A stretch of 64,000 nt of DNA from Alteromonas sp. C1M14 (GCF_018860965.1 NZ_JAHKQF010000011.1:124001-188000); one strand, 5' to 3'. Positions 27,844-37,252 are shown, numbered from the stretch's first letter. Notes: generated from the sequence alone by a model not told the origin. Numbers and translations are program-made.

Positions 27844-28698
27844 TTAAGCAAACACCACCGTTTTGTTGCGGTGAATAATCACTCTGTCTTCTAAATGATA
27901 TCGTACACCATTGGCGAGTGCGGTAACTTCACAGTCTTTTCCTTTTCTTACCATATCGGCAGCGGAATCACTGTGGCTGATACGTTTGACGCTTTGCTCA
28001 ATAATCGGCCCTTCATCGAGATCTTTGGTGACATAATGGCAGGTGGCTCCGATTAGTTTCACACCGCGATCGTAGGCTTGTTGATAAGGGCGAGCTCCAG
28101 CAAAGGAAGGTAGGAAGCTATGATGGATATTAATCGCCTTACCTTGCAGCTTCTGACACACATGGTCGGGTAGGATCTGCATAAAGCGGGCAAGTACGGT
28201 CAAATCTATTTTATATTCATCTAACAGGGTTTCGATTTGTGAGAAGGCTTGTTCTTTACCTAGTGCTTTAAAGTCTACCCAATGGAAAGGTACCTTGTAC
28301 CAATCGGCAAATTGCTTCATCTGCGGATGATTACCAATGATCACCGGAATATCGCAAGCTAACTCTCCGGTGTGCCAGCGGTGCAGCAGATTGACCAAAC
28401 AGTGCGATTCGAGGCTAGCAAGCAGTGCGACCCTTTGCTTAACTTGAGAGTCAGTTAAGCGCCAATTCATTTGAAATTCGTTCGCCACAGGAGTAAATGC
28501 CTGTATGAATTCGTCGTAACCTAATTGCAAAGTATCTGCACCAATTTCATGACGCATGAAAAAACGGCCGGTTTGTAAATCGGTGTGGTGATTAGCTTCG
28601 ACAATGGTTGCACCGTGCTCAGCTAAAAATTGTGAAACCCGGGCCACAAGACCAATTTGATCTGGGCAATCAATGACTAGGCGATAAGTTTGTTTCAT
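27844..28698 (-). CDS. purU: Formyltetrahydrofolate deformylase
   Basis: Hydrolyses 10-formyltetrahydrofolate to formate and tetrahydrofolate, balancing the one-carbon pool and feeding formate to purine synthesis; 284 residues. The N-terminal ACT domain begins RLVIDCPDQIGLVARVS with TGRFFMRHE. The formyltransferase-like domain has the catalytic Asn-His in INIHHSFLPSFAGA and Asp in KDLDEGPIIEQ. I chose ATG 28698, which matches the family N-terminus; an in-frame ATG at 28740 adds 14 basic residues without a ribosome site. thpR lies next on the upstream side in reverse order, not overlapping. Confidence 0.94.
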   Translation of the reverse strand: MKQTYRLVIDCPDQIGLVARVSQFLAEHGATIVEANHHTDLQTGRFFMRHEIGADTLQLGYDEFIQAFTPVANEFQMNWRLTDSQVKQRVALLASLESHCLVNLLHRWHTGELACDIPVIIGNHPQMKQFADWYKVPFHWVDFKALGKEQAFSQIETLLDEYKIDLTVLARFMQILPDHVCQKLQGKAINIHHSFLPSFAGARPYQQAYDRGVKLIGATCHYVTKDLDEGPIIEQSVKRISHSDSAADMVRKGKDCEVTALANGVRYHLEDRVIIHRNKTVVFA

Positions 28699-28775
28699 TA
28701 GTTTCGTTGACGTAATTTTTGATGCCTTTGTTTTACCCATGCAAAGGCGCGCTGTAAAGCCCCAATGTTAAGAAA

Positions 28776-29372
28776 TTAATAGATGCCTTGCCGTAAACGC
28801 TCTCGAATGGATAAATCAGGCTGTAGTTCCCAAGATTGCCGTATGGGATAACACACCCCCGAGGAAGTGGAAACCGATTCAAATAGGTGAAAGGCATCAA
28901 ATGGCACGGTAATTTCTGGCAAGGTTAATGGCGGTAAAAGCTCGCTGGTGGCTTTTCTAGCCACAGTCACGTGGGGTTTGAATTCTTGCTTTTCCATGGC
29001 GATGCCAGCGCCTCTAGCGGCCTTTCGGATTTTCTTCGCTAGCTCGGGCAACAAGGAGGGGGTCTCTGTGGGGGCGGCAAACAATATTTTTGGCCGTTGC
29101 CAAAATCCCGCGTGGTTAAGGGTGACGGAAAAGGGCGGGTGAGAAATGGCATCCAAGTTGGCTATCAGGCTTTCGTGCTGCCGAGGGGAAAGCTGGCCTA
29201 AGAAGCACAGTGTCAGATGATAATTGGCCGCAGGGATCGCGTAAGGAAAGGATGATCCTAACGAGTCGTTGCTGACTTTTCGGTTTTTTACTTGCGGAAA
29301 GGCCCGTTGTTGCCATTCACAAAGCGCCAGTTTAGTGGAGGGCCCTAAGTCTAGGCCAATAAAACAACGCAT
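28776..29372 (-). CDS. thpR: RNA 2',3'-cyclic phosphodiesterase
   Basis: 2H-phosphoesterase of 198 residues that opens 2',3'-cyclic phosphate RNA ends (LigT/ThpR family). Both HxTx motifs are present: YHLTLCFLGQL and FKPHVTVARKA. ATG 29372 is supported by AAGGAG six bases upstream, and the protein then begins MRCFIGLDLG as in the family; a start at 29393 is not needed. It is divergent from hrpB, a putative RNA helicase, which may point to shared RNA work, but the promoters face apart. Confidence 0.93.
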   Translation of the reverse strand: MRCFIGLDLGPSTKLALCEWQQRAFPQVKNRKVSNDSLGSSFPYAIPAANYHLTLCFLGQLSPRQHESLIANLDAISHPPFSVTLNHAGFWQRPKILFAAPTETPSLLPELAKKIRKAARGAGIAMEKQEFKPHVTVARKATSELLPPLTLPEITVPFDAFHLFESVSTSSGVCYPIRQSWELQPDLSIRERLRQGIY

Positions 29373-29480
29373 AGGTGTCTCCTTAATTATCAACGTCGGG
29401 TTATCTGCGTTTGTGCAATGGGTCTACAGGCAGGTAAAATAAGCAGATTAACACTTCCCTATTAGGTCGATACGACGTTT

Positions 29481-31973
29481 ATGTCAGTTAGGAACAGCCA
29501 TTTACCTGCAAGTACGCTAATTCCAGCATTAGTAAAGGCCCTTGGAGGGCAAAACGTGATTGTGGGCGCCCCTCCTGGAGCGGGTAAATCTACCGTTCTG
29601 CCCCTTGCGCTGCTAGAACATACCTCAGATAAAATTATCTTACTGCAACCCCGTCGGGTAGTGGTACGAAATCTTGCTACTTATTTGGCCGCCCAATTAG
29701 GTGAAAGTGTGGGTGAAACCGTAGGCTATCGTATTCGTGGTGAAAGTAAAGTAAGTGCTCACACTCGATTAGAGATAGTTACTGAAGGGGTGTTGTCTCG
29801 GCGAATCACCCAAGATCCTGAGCTAAGTGGTGTTGCTGCCATTGTTTTCGATGAGTTTCATGAGCGAAGCATCCACAGTGATTTTGGACTGGCTTTGGCT
29901 TTAGAGGTCCAAGAGGGGCTTCGAGAGGATTTATCTTTGGTGGTGATGTCGGCTACCTTGGATGTGGAAGAAATAACAGCGCTGATACCCCAAGCGCGAT
30001 TACTTACCACAGAAGGGCGGCAGTTTCCGGTCACCGAGGTATATATCGGCAATACAGAAGCCCGAGAAACGGTAAGCAAAGTGGTATCGGTGGTGGCCAA
30101 TAGTCTGGCCACTGACGAAGGCGATATTCTGGTTTTTTTGCCCGGTGCTGCCATGATTCGAAAGGTGGCGCAGCACCTGGCCGCTAATCGCGCCTCATTA
30201 GATGTGATGATCCATACCTTGTACGGGCGGATGACTAAAAGCGAACAGGATGCGGCGATCAAGCCTGATCCCCGGGGGCGGCGAAAAGTGATCCTAGCCA
30301 CGAATATCGCTGAAACCAGTTTAACCATAGAGGGAGTGACGGTGGTGGTGGACTCGGGTTTAGAAAACGCTGCAAAATATCATCCCGCTACCGGTCTGGT
30401 TCAGCTTACTACGCAAATGATATCTCAAGCTTCCGCCACTCAACGAAAAGGCAGGGCGGGGCGTTTGCAAGCGGGAAAAGTGTACCGTTTATGGAGCGAA
30501 GAGCAGCAATCACGTCTTGCTAGACAGCCCGTTCCGCAAATTCAGCGGGAAGATATTTCTACGTTATTGCTAGACGCTCTGGGATGGGGCACTTCCTTGC
30601 CGGAAATGGCGCTAATGACCCAACCCTCACAAACACAAATTGAATTGGGTTTGGCATCGCTAAAAGCCATGAATGCAGTAAATGCGCACCATCAAATTAC
30701 CCCTTACGGCAAAAAATTACTGGCTTTTCCAACCTCGCCTGCACTGGCGCATATGTTGTATCAATCCCAAGTGTTGGCAGCTTCTCCAGATTTAGAAAAC
30801 CTGCCTCAGGTTGCCTGTTTTTGCGCGGCCTTGGCAGAAGAAAGCTTGGCCTTAATGAGCTCCAAGTGTTTGTCTGAAGGGATCAAAACCCTGGATGGAG
30901 GGAGCCAAAGTCGTGTACTTCGTCAGGCCAAGCGTTATAGCGCGAAGCTGTCCATAACCCTCTCCATGTCATTAACGGCGTTACCCTCGCGTTTGCTTGC
31001 TCTGTGTTTGGCACTGGCGTTTCCCCAGCGAGTGGCATTTAAACGGCAGCAGCAGGAATACAAATTGGCCTGTGGTCGAGGGGCTGTGATGCCCCAGGGT
31101 GAGAGATTCAATGACGATTGGTTGGTGGTATTGTCTGGGCAGTTAACGGGCAGTGATGTCAAAATTGACGTGGCAGAGCCTATAACCGAAACCGATCTGA
31201 GATTACTCTACCCAGATGCCTTTTTAAGTCGTACCCAGGTTACATTTAATGCTGCAAAAAAACAGATGGAAGCGCGTAAGGTGGTGTGTTTCAGCGCCAT
31301 TGTGCTATCTAGCGAGCCTGTAGGAAAGGTGTCGTCGAAGGTATGGGGGGAAGCTTGGTACCAACAGATCCGCTCATTGCAAATGAACGACTTACCATTG
31401 TCGTCCAGTGATTTGCAATGGTGGTATCGCTACAAACTGGCCTGTGATCTTAATCTTCCGCAATCACAGGCCTATGATGAAGCACCGCCATGGCGACAAG
31501 CGGACACCATGGTTAGGTTAATAGACGCAGAAGTCTTAACTCCCCGTCTTACCCATTGCAAACAGTATGATGATTTAGCCAAGCTGCCGTGGTCGGCACT
31601 ATGTCATGAGTCACTGCCGTGGAGTCAACAATATGCCTTAGATAGCTTACTGCCACCTAAGTTAACGGTGCCCGGAGGCGAAAAGCGAAAACTAACCTAT
31701 CGTGCCGATGGCGAAGTTTTGTTATCGGTACGGTTACAAGAAATGTTTGGTTGTAACGCCCCCATTACTCTGGCAAATGGACAAAAAACGGTGACAGTGG
31801 AACTGCTGTCTCCGGCAGGAAGGCCTATTCAGAAAACCGCGGATCTTGGATCTTTTTGGCAGGGAAGTTATTTCGCCGTACAAAAAGAAATGAAAGGCCG
31901 TTATCCCAAACACCGCTGGCCCGATCGTCCCATGGAGGCCACCCCAGGTAAATCGATAAAACCAAAAAACTAA
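29481..31973 (+). CDS. hrpB: ATP-dependent helicase HrpB
   Basis: DExH-box helicase of 830 residues, typical HrpB length. Motifs: Walker A GAPPGAGKSTVLPL, LLQPRRVVVRN, box II FDEFHERSIH (DEFH variant of DEAH), motif III VMSATLD, and motif VI SATQRKGRAGRLQ. The C-terminal HrpB domain includes CHESLPW and the HRWPDRPMEATP tail. The enzyme is conserved in proteobacteria; its exact cellular RNA role is not well defined. The gene is monocistronic with no clear terminator after it. Confidence 0.96.
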   Translation: MSVRNSHLPASTLIPALVKALGGQNVIVGAPPGAGKSTVLPLALLEHTSDKIILLQPRRVVVRNLATYLAAQLGESVGETVGYRIRGESKVSAHTRLEIVTEGVLSRRITQDPELSGVAAIVFDEFHERSIHSDFGLALALEVQEGLREDLSLVVMSATLDVEEITALIPQARLLTTEGRQFPVTEVYIGNTEARETVSKVVSVVANSLATDEGDILVFLPGAAMIRKVAQHLAANRASLDVMIHTLYGRMTKSEQDAAIKPDPRGRRKVILATNIAETSLTIEGVTVVVDSGLENAAKYHPATGLVQLTTQMISQASATQRKGRAGRLQAGKVYRLWSEEQQSRLARQPVPQIQREDISTLLLDALGWGTSLPEMALMTQPSQTQIELGLASLKAMNAVNAHHQITPYGKKLLAFPTSPALAHMLYQSQVLAASPDLENLPQVACFCAALAEESLALMSSKCLSEGIKTLDGGSQSRVLRQAKRYSAKLSITLSMSLTALPSRLLALCLALAFPQRVAFKRQQQEYKLACGRGAVMPQGERFNDDWLVVLSGQLTGSDVKIDVAEPITETDLRLLYPDAFLSRTQVTFNAAKKQMEARKVVCFSAIVLSSEPVGKVSSKVWGEAWYQQIRSLQMNDLPLSSSDLQWWYRYKLACDLNLPQSQAYDEAPPWRQADTMVRLIDAEVLTPRLTHCKQYDDLAKLPWSALCHESLPWSQQYALDSLLPPKLTVPGGEKRKLTYRADGEVLLSVRLQEMFGCNAPITLANGQKTVTVELLSPAGRPIQKTADLGSFWQGSYFAVQKEMKGRYPKHRWPDRPMEATPGKSIKPKN

Positions 31974-32125
31974 GGGCCTGACACAAAAACTTAATGCTCT
32001 GACCAGTTCCGTAGGTAGTAGGGTCGAATCTTCCTTAACACCATGTTAATTATGTACTTTTAAAAGACTATTTGTTCTTGATAATTTGCCATCGTAAAGA
32101 CTATTGATCTAGATCCGGTTAAAAA

Positions 32126-32156
32126 TTGTCAAAATCTTCATATGCATGCTTATATT
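32126..32156 (+). promoter_or_regulatory. Possible promoter of phaB
   Basis: TTGTCA at 32126-32131 and TATATT at 32151-32156, spaced 19 bases (18 if TTATAT is used), in the AT-rich leader 44 bases before the phaB start. Confidence 0.35.
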
Positions 32157-32199
32157 AAATTTGTTGTACAAATAAACGTCAACAAAAAAGGAAGATAAA

Positions 32200-32922
32200 A
32201 TGAGCAAAGTTGCACTGGTAACAGGTGGCACCAGAGGAATTGGTGAAGCGGTATGTGTCGCTTTAAAAGACGCAGGTTATATAGTCGTAGCGAATTATGG
32301 TGGTAACGATGAAGCGGCAAAGGCGTTTACGGAACGAACTGCTATCCCCGCATTTAAATTCGATGTTTCAGATTTCAATAAAACAAAATCAGCAATTGAC
32401 CAGATAACCGAGGATTTTGGTCCGGTGGAAGTACTGGTTAACAATGCGGGTATCACTCGAGATGGCACCATGCATCGCATGTCCTTTGAGCAATGGGATG
32501 CCGTTATTCAAACCAATTTAGCCTCGTGTTTTAACACATGTCGAGCAGTGATTGATACCATGCGTGCCAATCAATTCGGACGTATCGTGAACATAGGCTC
32601 TGTAAACGGACAAGCTGGGCAATATGGCCAGGTCAATTACGCCGCGGCGAAATCCGGCATCCATGGCTTCACTAAAGCTTTGGCATTAGAAGGCGCGGGT
32701 AAAGGGATCACCGTAAATGCTATTGCGCCTGGGTATGTGGATACCGATATGGTAAGGGCGGTGCCAGAAGAAGTATTGAAAAAAATCATCGCCACCATTC
32801 CGGTGGGCCGACTAGGTAAACCGGAAGATATTGCCCGCAGCGTACTCTTTTTAGTGGGAGACGAAGCGGGCTTTATTACGGGCTCTACCTTATCCATAAA
32901 TGGCGGGCAACATATGTACTAG
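32200..32922 (+). CDS. phaB: Acetoacetyl-CoA reductase
   Basis: NADPH-dependent short-chain dehydrogenase making (R)-3-hydroxybutyryl-CoA, the PHA precursor; 240 residues. The cofactor loop is TGGTRGIGEAV, followed by NNAGITRDGTMHRM, catalytic YAAAK in GQVNYAAAKSGIHGF, and GYVDTDMVRAV. The segment IVNIGSVNGQAGQYGQ is typical of PhaB rather than FabG. AAGGAAG precedes ATG 32200. It is on the opposite strand from the rest of the PHA genes and about 1.4 kb from phaZ, so it has its own promoter. FabG-type function is the main alternative. Confidence 0.92.
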   Translation: MSKVALVTGGTRGIGEAVCVALKDAGYIVVANYGGNDEAAKAFTERTAIPAFKFDVSDFNKTKSAIDQITEDFGPVEVLVNNAGITRDGTMHRMSFEQWDAVIQTNLASCFNTCRAVIDTMRANQFGRIVNIGSVNGQAGQYGQVNYAAAKSGIHGFTKALALEGAGKGITVNAIAPGYVDTDMVRAVPEEVLKKIIATIPVGRLGKPEDIARSVLFLVGDEAGFITGSTLSINGGQHMY

Positions 32923-32940
32923 CCAGCGGGTGGCCGAAGG

Positions 32941-34155
32941 TCATCCTTGGCTTTCGGTCTCCGGTAATACGCCGATTTTTGTCATGATAGCTAAGCCGGG
33001 AAACCCATCCGCTATCATGTTATTGTCGATTTGATATTCGCGTATTCCCGCGCGGGTGGCAGGGCCGATAATACCGTCTGGTTTTCCCACATCATGACCT
33101 AAATTATTTAAAGCAGCCTGCAGCGCAATAATATCGCTTCTGTTGTAGGCCGGTAAATCAGGCAGTGGTTTAACAAGGCCCGCTTCGCCAGCAATTTGAT
33201 CTGCCAGTTTTCCTACCGCAATGGCGTAGAATTCAGAATTATTCCACCGCATAATGGTTCGGAAATTGGGATAGGCAATAAACGCTGGGCCAGTATGACC
33301 GGCGGGAACCACGATATAGCCTAGTTCGTCGGTGTTACCTAACGCTGTACCGTCTGCTTTAGTGATACCGAGCTTATTCCATTCCTTCAATGCGCGTTTA
33401 TTGGCATATCCAGCCTGCCGATAATCGAAGTCCTCAGGCAGATTAACTTCTCGTCCCCACCGATAACCGGGTTGCCAGCCTAATTGTGCTAAAAAGTTTG
33501 CGGCAGAGGCCAAAGCATCCTGTTCGCTATCCCATAAGTTGACTTGCCCGTCACCATCGCCGTCAATGGCATAGTGCATATATGCCGATGGCATAAATTG
33601 GGTATGTCCCATGGCACCCGCCCATGAACCCACCATTTTATCTTGGGCTAAAGACTCTCTTTGCAGTAACTTTATTGCGGTGATCAGTTCGCCAGTAAAA
33701 AAGCGACTGCGTCTTTCATCGCAGGCGAGGGTCGTTAAGGAATCCAGTACGTTCATGGTACCTTTATAGCCACCAAAGTTGGTTTCCAGCCCCCAAAAGG
33801 CGACCAGATAATGAGCGGGAACACCGTACTTTGTCGTCAACTGATGCAGGAAATCACGATGCTTATCGTACATCTCCCGGCCTTTGTTAATTCGCCAGGT
33901 GGTAACACGCTTGCCGTAGTAACCTGGGAAGGTTTGTACAAATTCAGGCTGGCTGCGATCCAGTTTAATGACTTTGGGTTGGTAGTGAATATCTGCAAAT
34001 ACTTTTTCTGCAACGTCTTGGGCGACACCTTTTTGCACTGCCTTCGCGGCAAGTTGTACCTTACAGGTTTCAAAATCTGCGGCATGGGCCGACCCAAGCA
34101 GGGTGAAGAAAGACAGCAACGATAATTTAAATTTACCTGATATCCATTGAGACAT
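32941..34155 (-). CDS. Lytic murein transglycosylase, MltB/SltB2 type with C-terminal peptidoglycan-binding domain
   Basis: Periplasmic enzyme that cleaves peptidoglycan glycan strands with 1,6-anhydro product; 404 residues. A signal peptide ends at SAHA (about residue 25). The SLT_2 domain covers about residues 28-325, with the catalytic Glu in AFWGLETNFGGYKGTM and DGDGQVNLWDSEQDALAS. A PG_binding_1 repeat follows (about 340-400, LQAALNNLGHDVGKPDGIIG). There is no lipobox, so it is soluble. It interrupts the PHA block between phaB and phaZ, probably without functional link. Confidence 0.93.
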   Translation of the reverse strand: MSQWISGKFKLSLLSFFTLLGSAHAADFETCKVQLAAKAVQKGVAQDVAEKVFADIHYQPKVIKLDRSQPEFVQTFPGYYGKRVTTWRINKGREMYDKHRDFLHQLTTKYGVPAHYLVAFWGLETNFGGYKGTMNVLDSLTTLACDERRSRFFTGELITAIKLLQRESLAQDKMVGSWAGAMGHTQFMPSAYMHYAIDGDGDGQVNLWDSEQDALASAANFLAQLGWQPGYRWGREVNLPEDFDYRQAGYANKRALKEWNKLGITKADGTALGNTDELGYIVVPAGHTGPAFIAYPNFRTIMRWNNSEFYAIAVGKLADQIAGEAGLVKPLPDLPAYNRSDIIALQAALNNLGHDVGKPDGIIGPATRAGIREYQIDNNMIADGFPGLAIMTKIGVLPETESQG

Positions 34156-34293
34156 AGCGCTTACCTTTAATGATTATGGGGCAATGCTACATCATCAATA
34201 GGACTCGGTGCGAATGAAATTGATGATTTGTACAGGGAGCACGATGACTCCCTATGAAAAAGCGGCATTTTATGAGGGTAAAAAAGCGCTGAT

Positions 34294-35511
34294 TTACTCG
34301 TATTTATGTATGAAGTGAGTGATGAGAGGGCGGACACTTTGTCTAAACTTTGAGCCGCTAAAAATACCGTAGTGTCCCGCGCCTTGTTGCACATGATGTT
34401 TGCGCATAGCGTTGGGTATATTTTTACAGATATCGTGGGCCGCTTGGGTTTGACCAAGGCCGCAAATGTCGTCATCAGCGCCTTCCACTGTAAGTAAAGG
34501 GGTATTGTCGATGGCTTCAAAATTGACGGGGTTGCCCTGGTAGGTAATGGCCCCGCGTGGAATTTCATTATTCTTAAATACCCGCTCGATGGTTTCAAGA
34601 TAAAACTCAGCAGGAATATCAAGCACCGCCATGTATTCGTCATAGAAGGCGCGAAAGCGATCGGCATCTTCTTCTTCGCCAAACACCAAGTTTTGAAAGA
34701 AATTCTGATATTTTTTCAGGTGCGATTGTTGGTTCATGCTAATAAAGCCCCCTAGCTGCATAAAGCCAGGATATACATCTCGACCTTCGCCAGGGTAACC
34801 ATGGGGTACCTTCATGATCGCCACGTTTCTAAACCAACTCATTGGGTGCTTTTGGGAAAACTCATTTACACGGGTGGGGTTTTTAGAACAATCTAAAGGT
34901 CCCGCCATAAGTGTGAGGGTTTTCGGTGTTGCTTCGCTTTTGCGTTCGGCCATAATTGCGGTGGCAATAAGGGCTTGTACGGTGGGTTGGCAAATGGCCA
35001 TAAGGTGAGTATTCGGTCCTAAATGCTCCATAAAGTCGATTAAGTACGAAACATAACAATCGAACGTAAATGGCCCTTCATCTAACGGTACTTCACGGGC
35101 GTCAGTCCAGTCCGTCACATAAATTTCATGGTCCGGTAGCAAGGCTTCCACGGTTCCTTTCAGTAAGGTGGCAAAGTGGCCAGAAAGGGGAGCAACCAAT
35201 AAGACTTTGTGGTCGTCTTTTACGCCTATCCGATTAAAGTGAATAAGCTCACAAAACGGCTTGCTTAGCGCAATATCTTCTTTAACCTTGACTCGTTTAT
35301 TATCGATTTTAATTTCATCAATATTAAACCCCAGTTTTTCGTAGCGTTGGGTCAGCCGCATGGCAGTTTCCAGCGAAGCGCGGGTAATGCGACCGGGAAT
35401 GGTATGAGAAAAAAGGTTGGAAGGATGGTTCGTAATATCATTCAACAGACTTAAGCCCTCATGCATGATGTACGCGCCGCGGGTGAAATAATCGTAGGTC
35501 TGGTAATTCAT
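34294..35511 (-). CDS. phaZ: Intracellular polyhydroxyalkanoate depolymerase
   Basis: Granule-associated depolymerase that mobilises native PHB, 405 residues. It has an alpha/beta-hydrolase fold with the lipase-box variant MAICQPTVQA, in which Cys replaces the nucleophilic Ser as in the PhaZ1 group of Ralstonia. The catalytic His lies in GAGHYGIFSGSKFRQ and an Asp in GADDDICGLGQT. ATG 35511 is used, with GAGG about nine bases upstream; the frame remains open to 35526. It is the last of a phaR-phasin-phasin-phaZ series on the minus strand, so storage coating and mobilisation genes are linked. Confidence 0.94.
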   Translation of the reverse strand: MNYQTYDYFTRGAYIMHEGLSLLNDITNHPSNLFSHTIPGRITRASLETAMRLTQRYEKLGFNIDEIKIDNKRVKVKEDIALSKPFCELIHFNRIGVKDDHKVLLVAPLSGHFATLLKGTVEALLPDHEIYVTDWTDAREVPLDEGPFTFDCYVSYLIDFMEHLGPNTHLMAICQPTVQALIATAIMAERKSEATPKTLTLMAGPLDCSKNPTRVNEFSQKHPMSWFRNVAIMKVPHGYPGEGRDVYPGFMQLGGFISMNQQSHLKKYQNFFQNLVFGEEEDADRFRAFYDEYMAVLDIPAEFYLETIERVFKNNEIPRGAITYQGNPVNFEAIDNTPLLTVEGADDDICGLGQTQAAHDICKNIPNAMRKHHVQQGAGHYGIFSGSKFRQSVRPLITHFIHKYE

Positions 35512-35583
35512 TACATTTATCCTCAAAAACTGACTGGGGCTAGGACCTATTGGGGAATAAGAGGTTCATAACAAGAGAGGAAT

Positions 35584-35605
35584 CAAGGCGACAGACGTCG
35601 CCTTG
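35584..35605 (-). terminator. Hairpin between the phasin and phaZ genes
   Basis: CAAGGCGAC (35584-35592) pairs perfectly with GTCGCCTTG (35597-35605) around AGAC, nine bases after the phasin stop. No T run follows, so it may partly terminate or stabilise the phasin mRNA end rather than fully block phaZ. Confidence 0.55.
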
Positions 35606-35613
35606 TAAAATTA

Positions 35614-35961
35614 TTAAGCTTTTGACGCTTCTTGGAATTTCGCTGTCATGTCGTCGCTTAATCCCTTGAACATTTCGCCGGCTTTTTGCTGCGCCTCAGA
35701 AATCACGGTATAAGAGCTTTTTGCCACATCGGCAACGGTTTCTTGCATGGATTCAACGTAAGCTTTATTCGTTTCGGCCAAGCTCATCAAATCTTTCTGT
35801 TGAGAGGCTTTTTCGAAATAGGACATGCCTTCAGATAAAAGCGACTTATATAAGCTGTTTTGCTTTTCTGCCAATTCCTGAATCGTGCTCATGTTTAATG
35901 CGGCAAGATCAGTAACGGGTTTCATTGCAGTTTGCATTTGCTCATTCATTTGTTCAAACAT
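35614..35961 (-). CDS. Phasin family protein, short
   Basis: Granule surface protein of 115 residues, nearly all amphipathic helix, without signal peptide or membrane segment. Phasin-family features are MTDLAALNMSTIQELAEKQ-like heptads (PVTDLAALNMSTIQEL) and YTVISEAQQKAGEMFKGL. It coats PHA granules and controls their size and number. GGAG lies seven bases before the ATG. It follows the longer phasin gene by 26 bases, so both are one transcript. Confidence 0.9.
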   Translation of the reverse strand: MFEQMNEQMQTAMKPVTDLAALNMSTIQELAEKQNSLYKSLLSEGMSYFEKASQQKDLMSLAETNKAYVESMQETVADVAKSSYTVISEAQQKAGEMFKGLSDDMTAKFQEASKA

Positions 35962-35987
35962 TGTCTGTCTCCAGGTTCTAAGTAAAG

Positions 35988-36644
35988 TTAATTAGTTGAT
36001 TTCGTAGCCGCAGGCTTTTTAGTCGTCGTGCGGCGGGCACGGGTTGTTGGTTTCTTCGCCGAGGCCGTCGGTTTGGCCTTAGCTTCTGCTGCCGGCGTCG
36101 ACGCTTTTTTTTCAGCTGTCGGCGCGGCTTCTTTGGCGTCAACGGCAGGAGATGGCGCATCCTTTTCAGTCGCTGGCGCAGCCTTGCTTACATCGGGTGT
36201 CGACTGGGAGGCGGCCTTTTTGACTGCGGGCGCTTTAGCTTCTGATTGTTTCTTCACCGGTGCTGACTTGGCAACAGGCATTTTTTTGGTTGCGGTGGCT
36301 TTTTCTGCAACTGGAGCGCTAGCCTCTACCGGCATGGATAAAGAGGCTTTAACTGCCTCGGTCATCTCTTCGCGCATCGCATTGAGAGTAGAATAGGTGT
36401 CTTTAGACGCGCTGGTCATGCGATCTCTTACCGATTCAGCAAGTTCAGCATTGGCACTCAGTACCGCCTTCATTTCAGTTTGTTTAGCAACCGCATTCAT
36501 ATAACGCACGCCGTCACTTAACAGCCCTGCAAAAAGTGTTGTTTGATGCTGAGATAAACTCTCTAGGGTTTTCGTATTCACGGCAAACATAGTGTGTACC
36601 GGTTTACTGGTACTTTTTAGCTGCTCTGAAAACTTACCAAACAT
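35988..36644 (-). CDS. PhaF-like phasin with basic Ala/Lys/Pro-rich tail
   Basis: Two-part protein of 218 residues. Residues 1-100 are a phasin domain related to the neighbouring short phasin (KPVHTMFAVNTKTLESLSQH). Residues 105-218 form a low-complexity Ala/Lys/Pro/Thr tail ending ARRTTTKKPAATKSTN, like histone-like PhaF tails that bind DNA and help segregate granules. ATG 36644 is chosen because GGGAG lies about six bases upstream; a start at 36662 adds MGREIS only. Two CTGCA-N-TGCAG dyads lie upstream. DNA binding is inferred from composition. Confidence 0.85.
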   Translation of the reverse strand: MFGKFSEQLKSTSKPVHTMFAVNTKTLESLSQHQTTLFAGLLSDGVRYMNAVAKQTEMKAVLSANAELAESVRDRMTSASKDTYSTLNAMREEMTEAVKASLSMPVEASAPVAEKATATKKMPVAKSAPVKKQSEAKAPAVKKAASQSTPDVSKAAPATEKDAPSPAVDAKEAAPTAEKKASTPAAEAKAKPTASAKKPTTRARRTTTKKPAATKSTN

Positions 36645-36676
36645 ACTTATCTCCCGACCCATTACGTTTAAATAAT

Positions 36677-36807
36677 TGCTGCACTGCAGCAGGATTGGTT
36701 AGATATTAGCCAATGGTGGAGAGAAGATCAACTAGAAATGTTGCGCTGCAGCAAAAAAGCTTAGATTTTAAACTAATAAGCATATTGGTTTTTATGCTGC
36801 AGTGCAG
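36677..36807 (-). promoter_or_regulatory. PhaR-type TGC-rich operator region
   Basis: Two matching dyads: TGCTGCACTGCAGCA at 36677-36691 and CTGCAGTGCAG at 36797-36807, sharing CTGCA-N-TGCAG, plus a weaker TTGC-GCAA arm pair at 36741-36754. PhaR repressors are known to bind TGC-rich dyads upstream of phasin and phaR genes; here the sites lie between phaR and the phasin operon. Role is inferred. Confidence 0.6.
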
Positions 36808-36835
36808 AAGATGTTGCTGTGTTGGGGGCTGGCGG

Positions 36836-37252
36836 CTATTTCTGCGATTTTTTCCAGGTTTCCATATTCTGTTCTACGATCTTGTTGAACAAGCCAAATG
36901 GGGTGCTTTCCATCATGTTTTTCATCATGCCTTGTACCTGATCTTGTTGATCAATAAAGGTCACTAAGGATTGCTCAAGATATTGGCGCAAATAAGATTG
37001 CATGTCGGTATCGTAGTAACGAATAAGTTGCTTTAACAAGGTGTTGGTCAGCAATGACTGGTTTTCGTTTGCTTCAGATTCACTAATAATTTGTAGCAGC
37101 AACGACTTGCTAATGTCATTTTCTGTTTTAGAGTCAATTACTTGGAAGTCTTGGCGTTCATTAATCAGGGTTTTAATGTAATCGAGGTTCACATATTGGC
37201 TACGGGAGGTATCGTACAGTCGGCGATTGGGATACTTCTTTATGGTGATCAT
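36836..37252 (-). CDS. phaR: Polyhydroxyalkanoate synthesis repressor PhaR
   Basis: Transcriptional repressor that also binds PHA polymer, releasing DNA when granules form; 138 residues, shorter than the Ralstonia protein. The N-terminal DNA-binding domain opens IKKYPNRRLYDTSRSQYV (conserved KYPNRRLYDT), followed by the polymer-binding helices LLLQIISESEANENQ and PFGLFNKIVEQNMETW. A strong AGGAGG seven bases before the ATG supports the start. It sits upstream of the phasin genes, with candidate operators immediately downstream of its own stop. Confidence 0.95.
   Translation of the reverse strand: MITIKKYPNRRLYDTSRSQYVNLDYIKTLINERQDFQVIDSKTENDISKSLLLQIISESEANENQSLLTNTLLKQLIRYYDTDMQSYLRQYLEQSLVTFIDQQDQVQGMMKNMMESTPFGLFNKIVEQNMETWKKSQK

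Noticed and set aside
34167..34682. 171-codon minus-strand frame at the end of phaZ
   Set aside because: It overlaps the conserved C-terminal part of phaZ in another register and has no family match or start signal.
35978..36160. 60-codon Arg-rich minus-strand frame
   Set aside because: Shadow of the Ala/Lys/Pro tail of the PhaF-like phasin.
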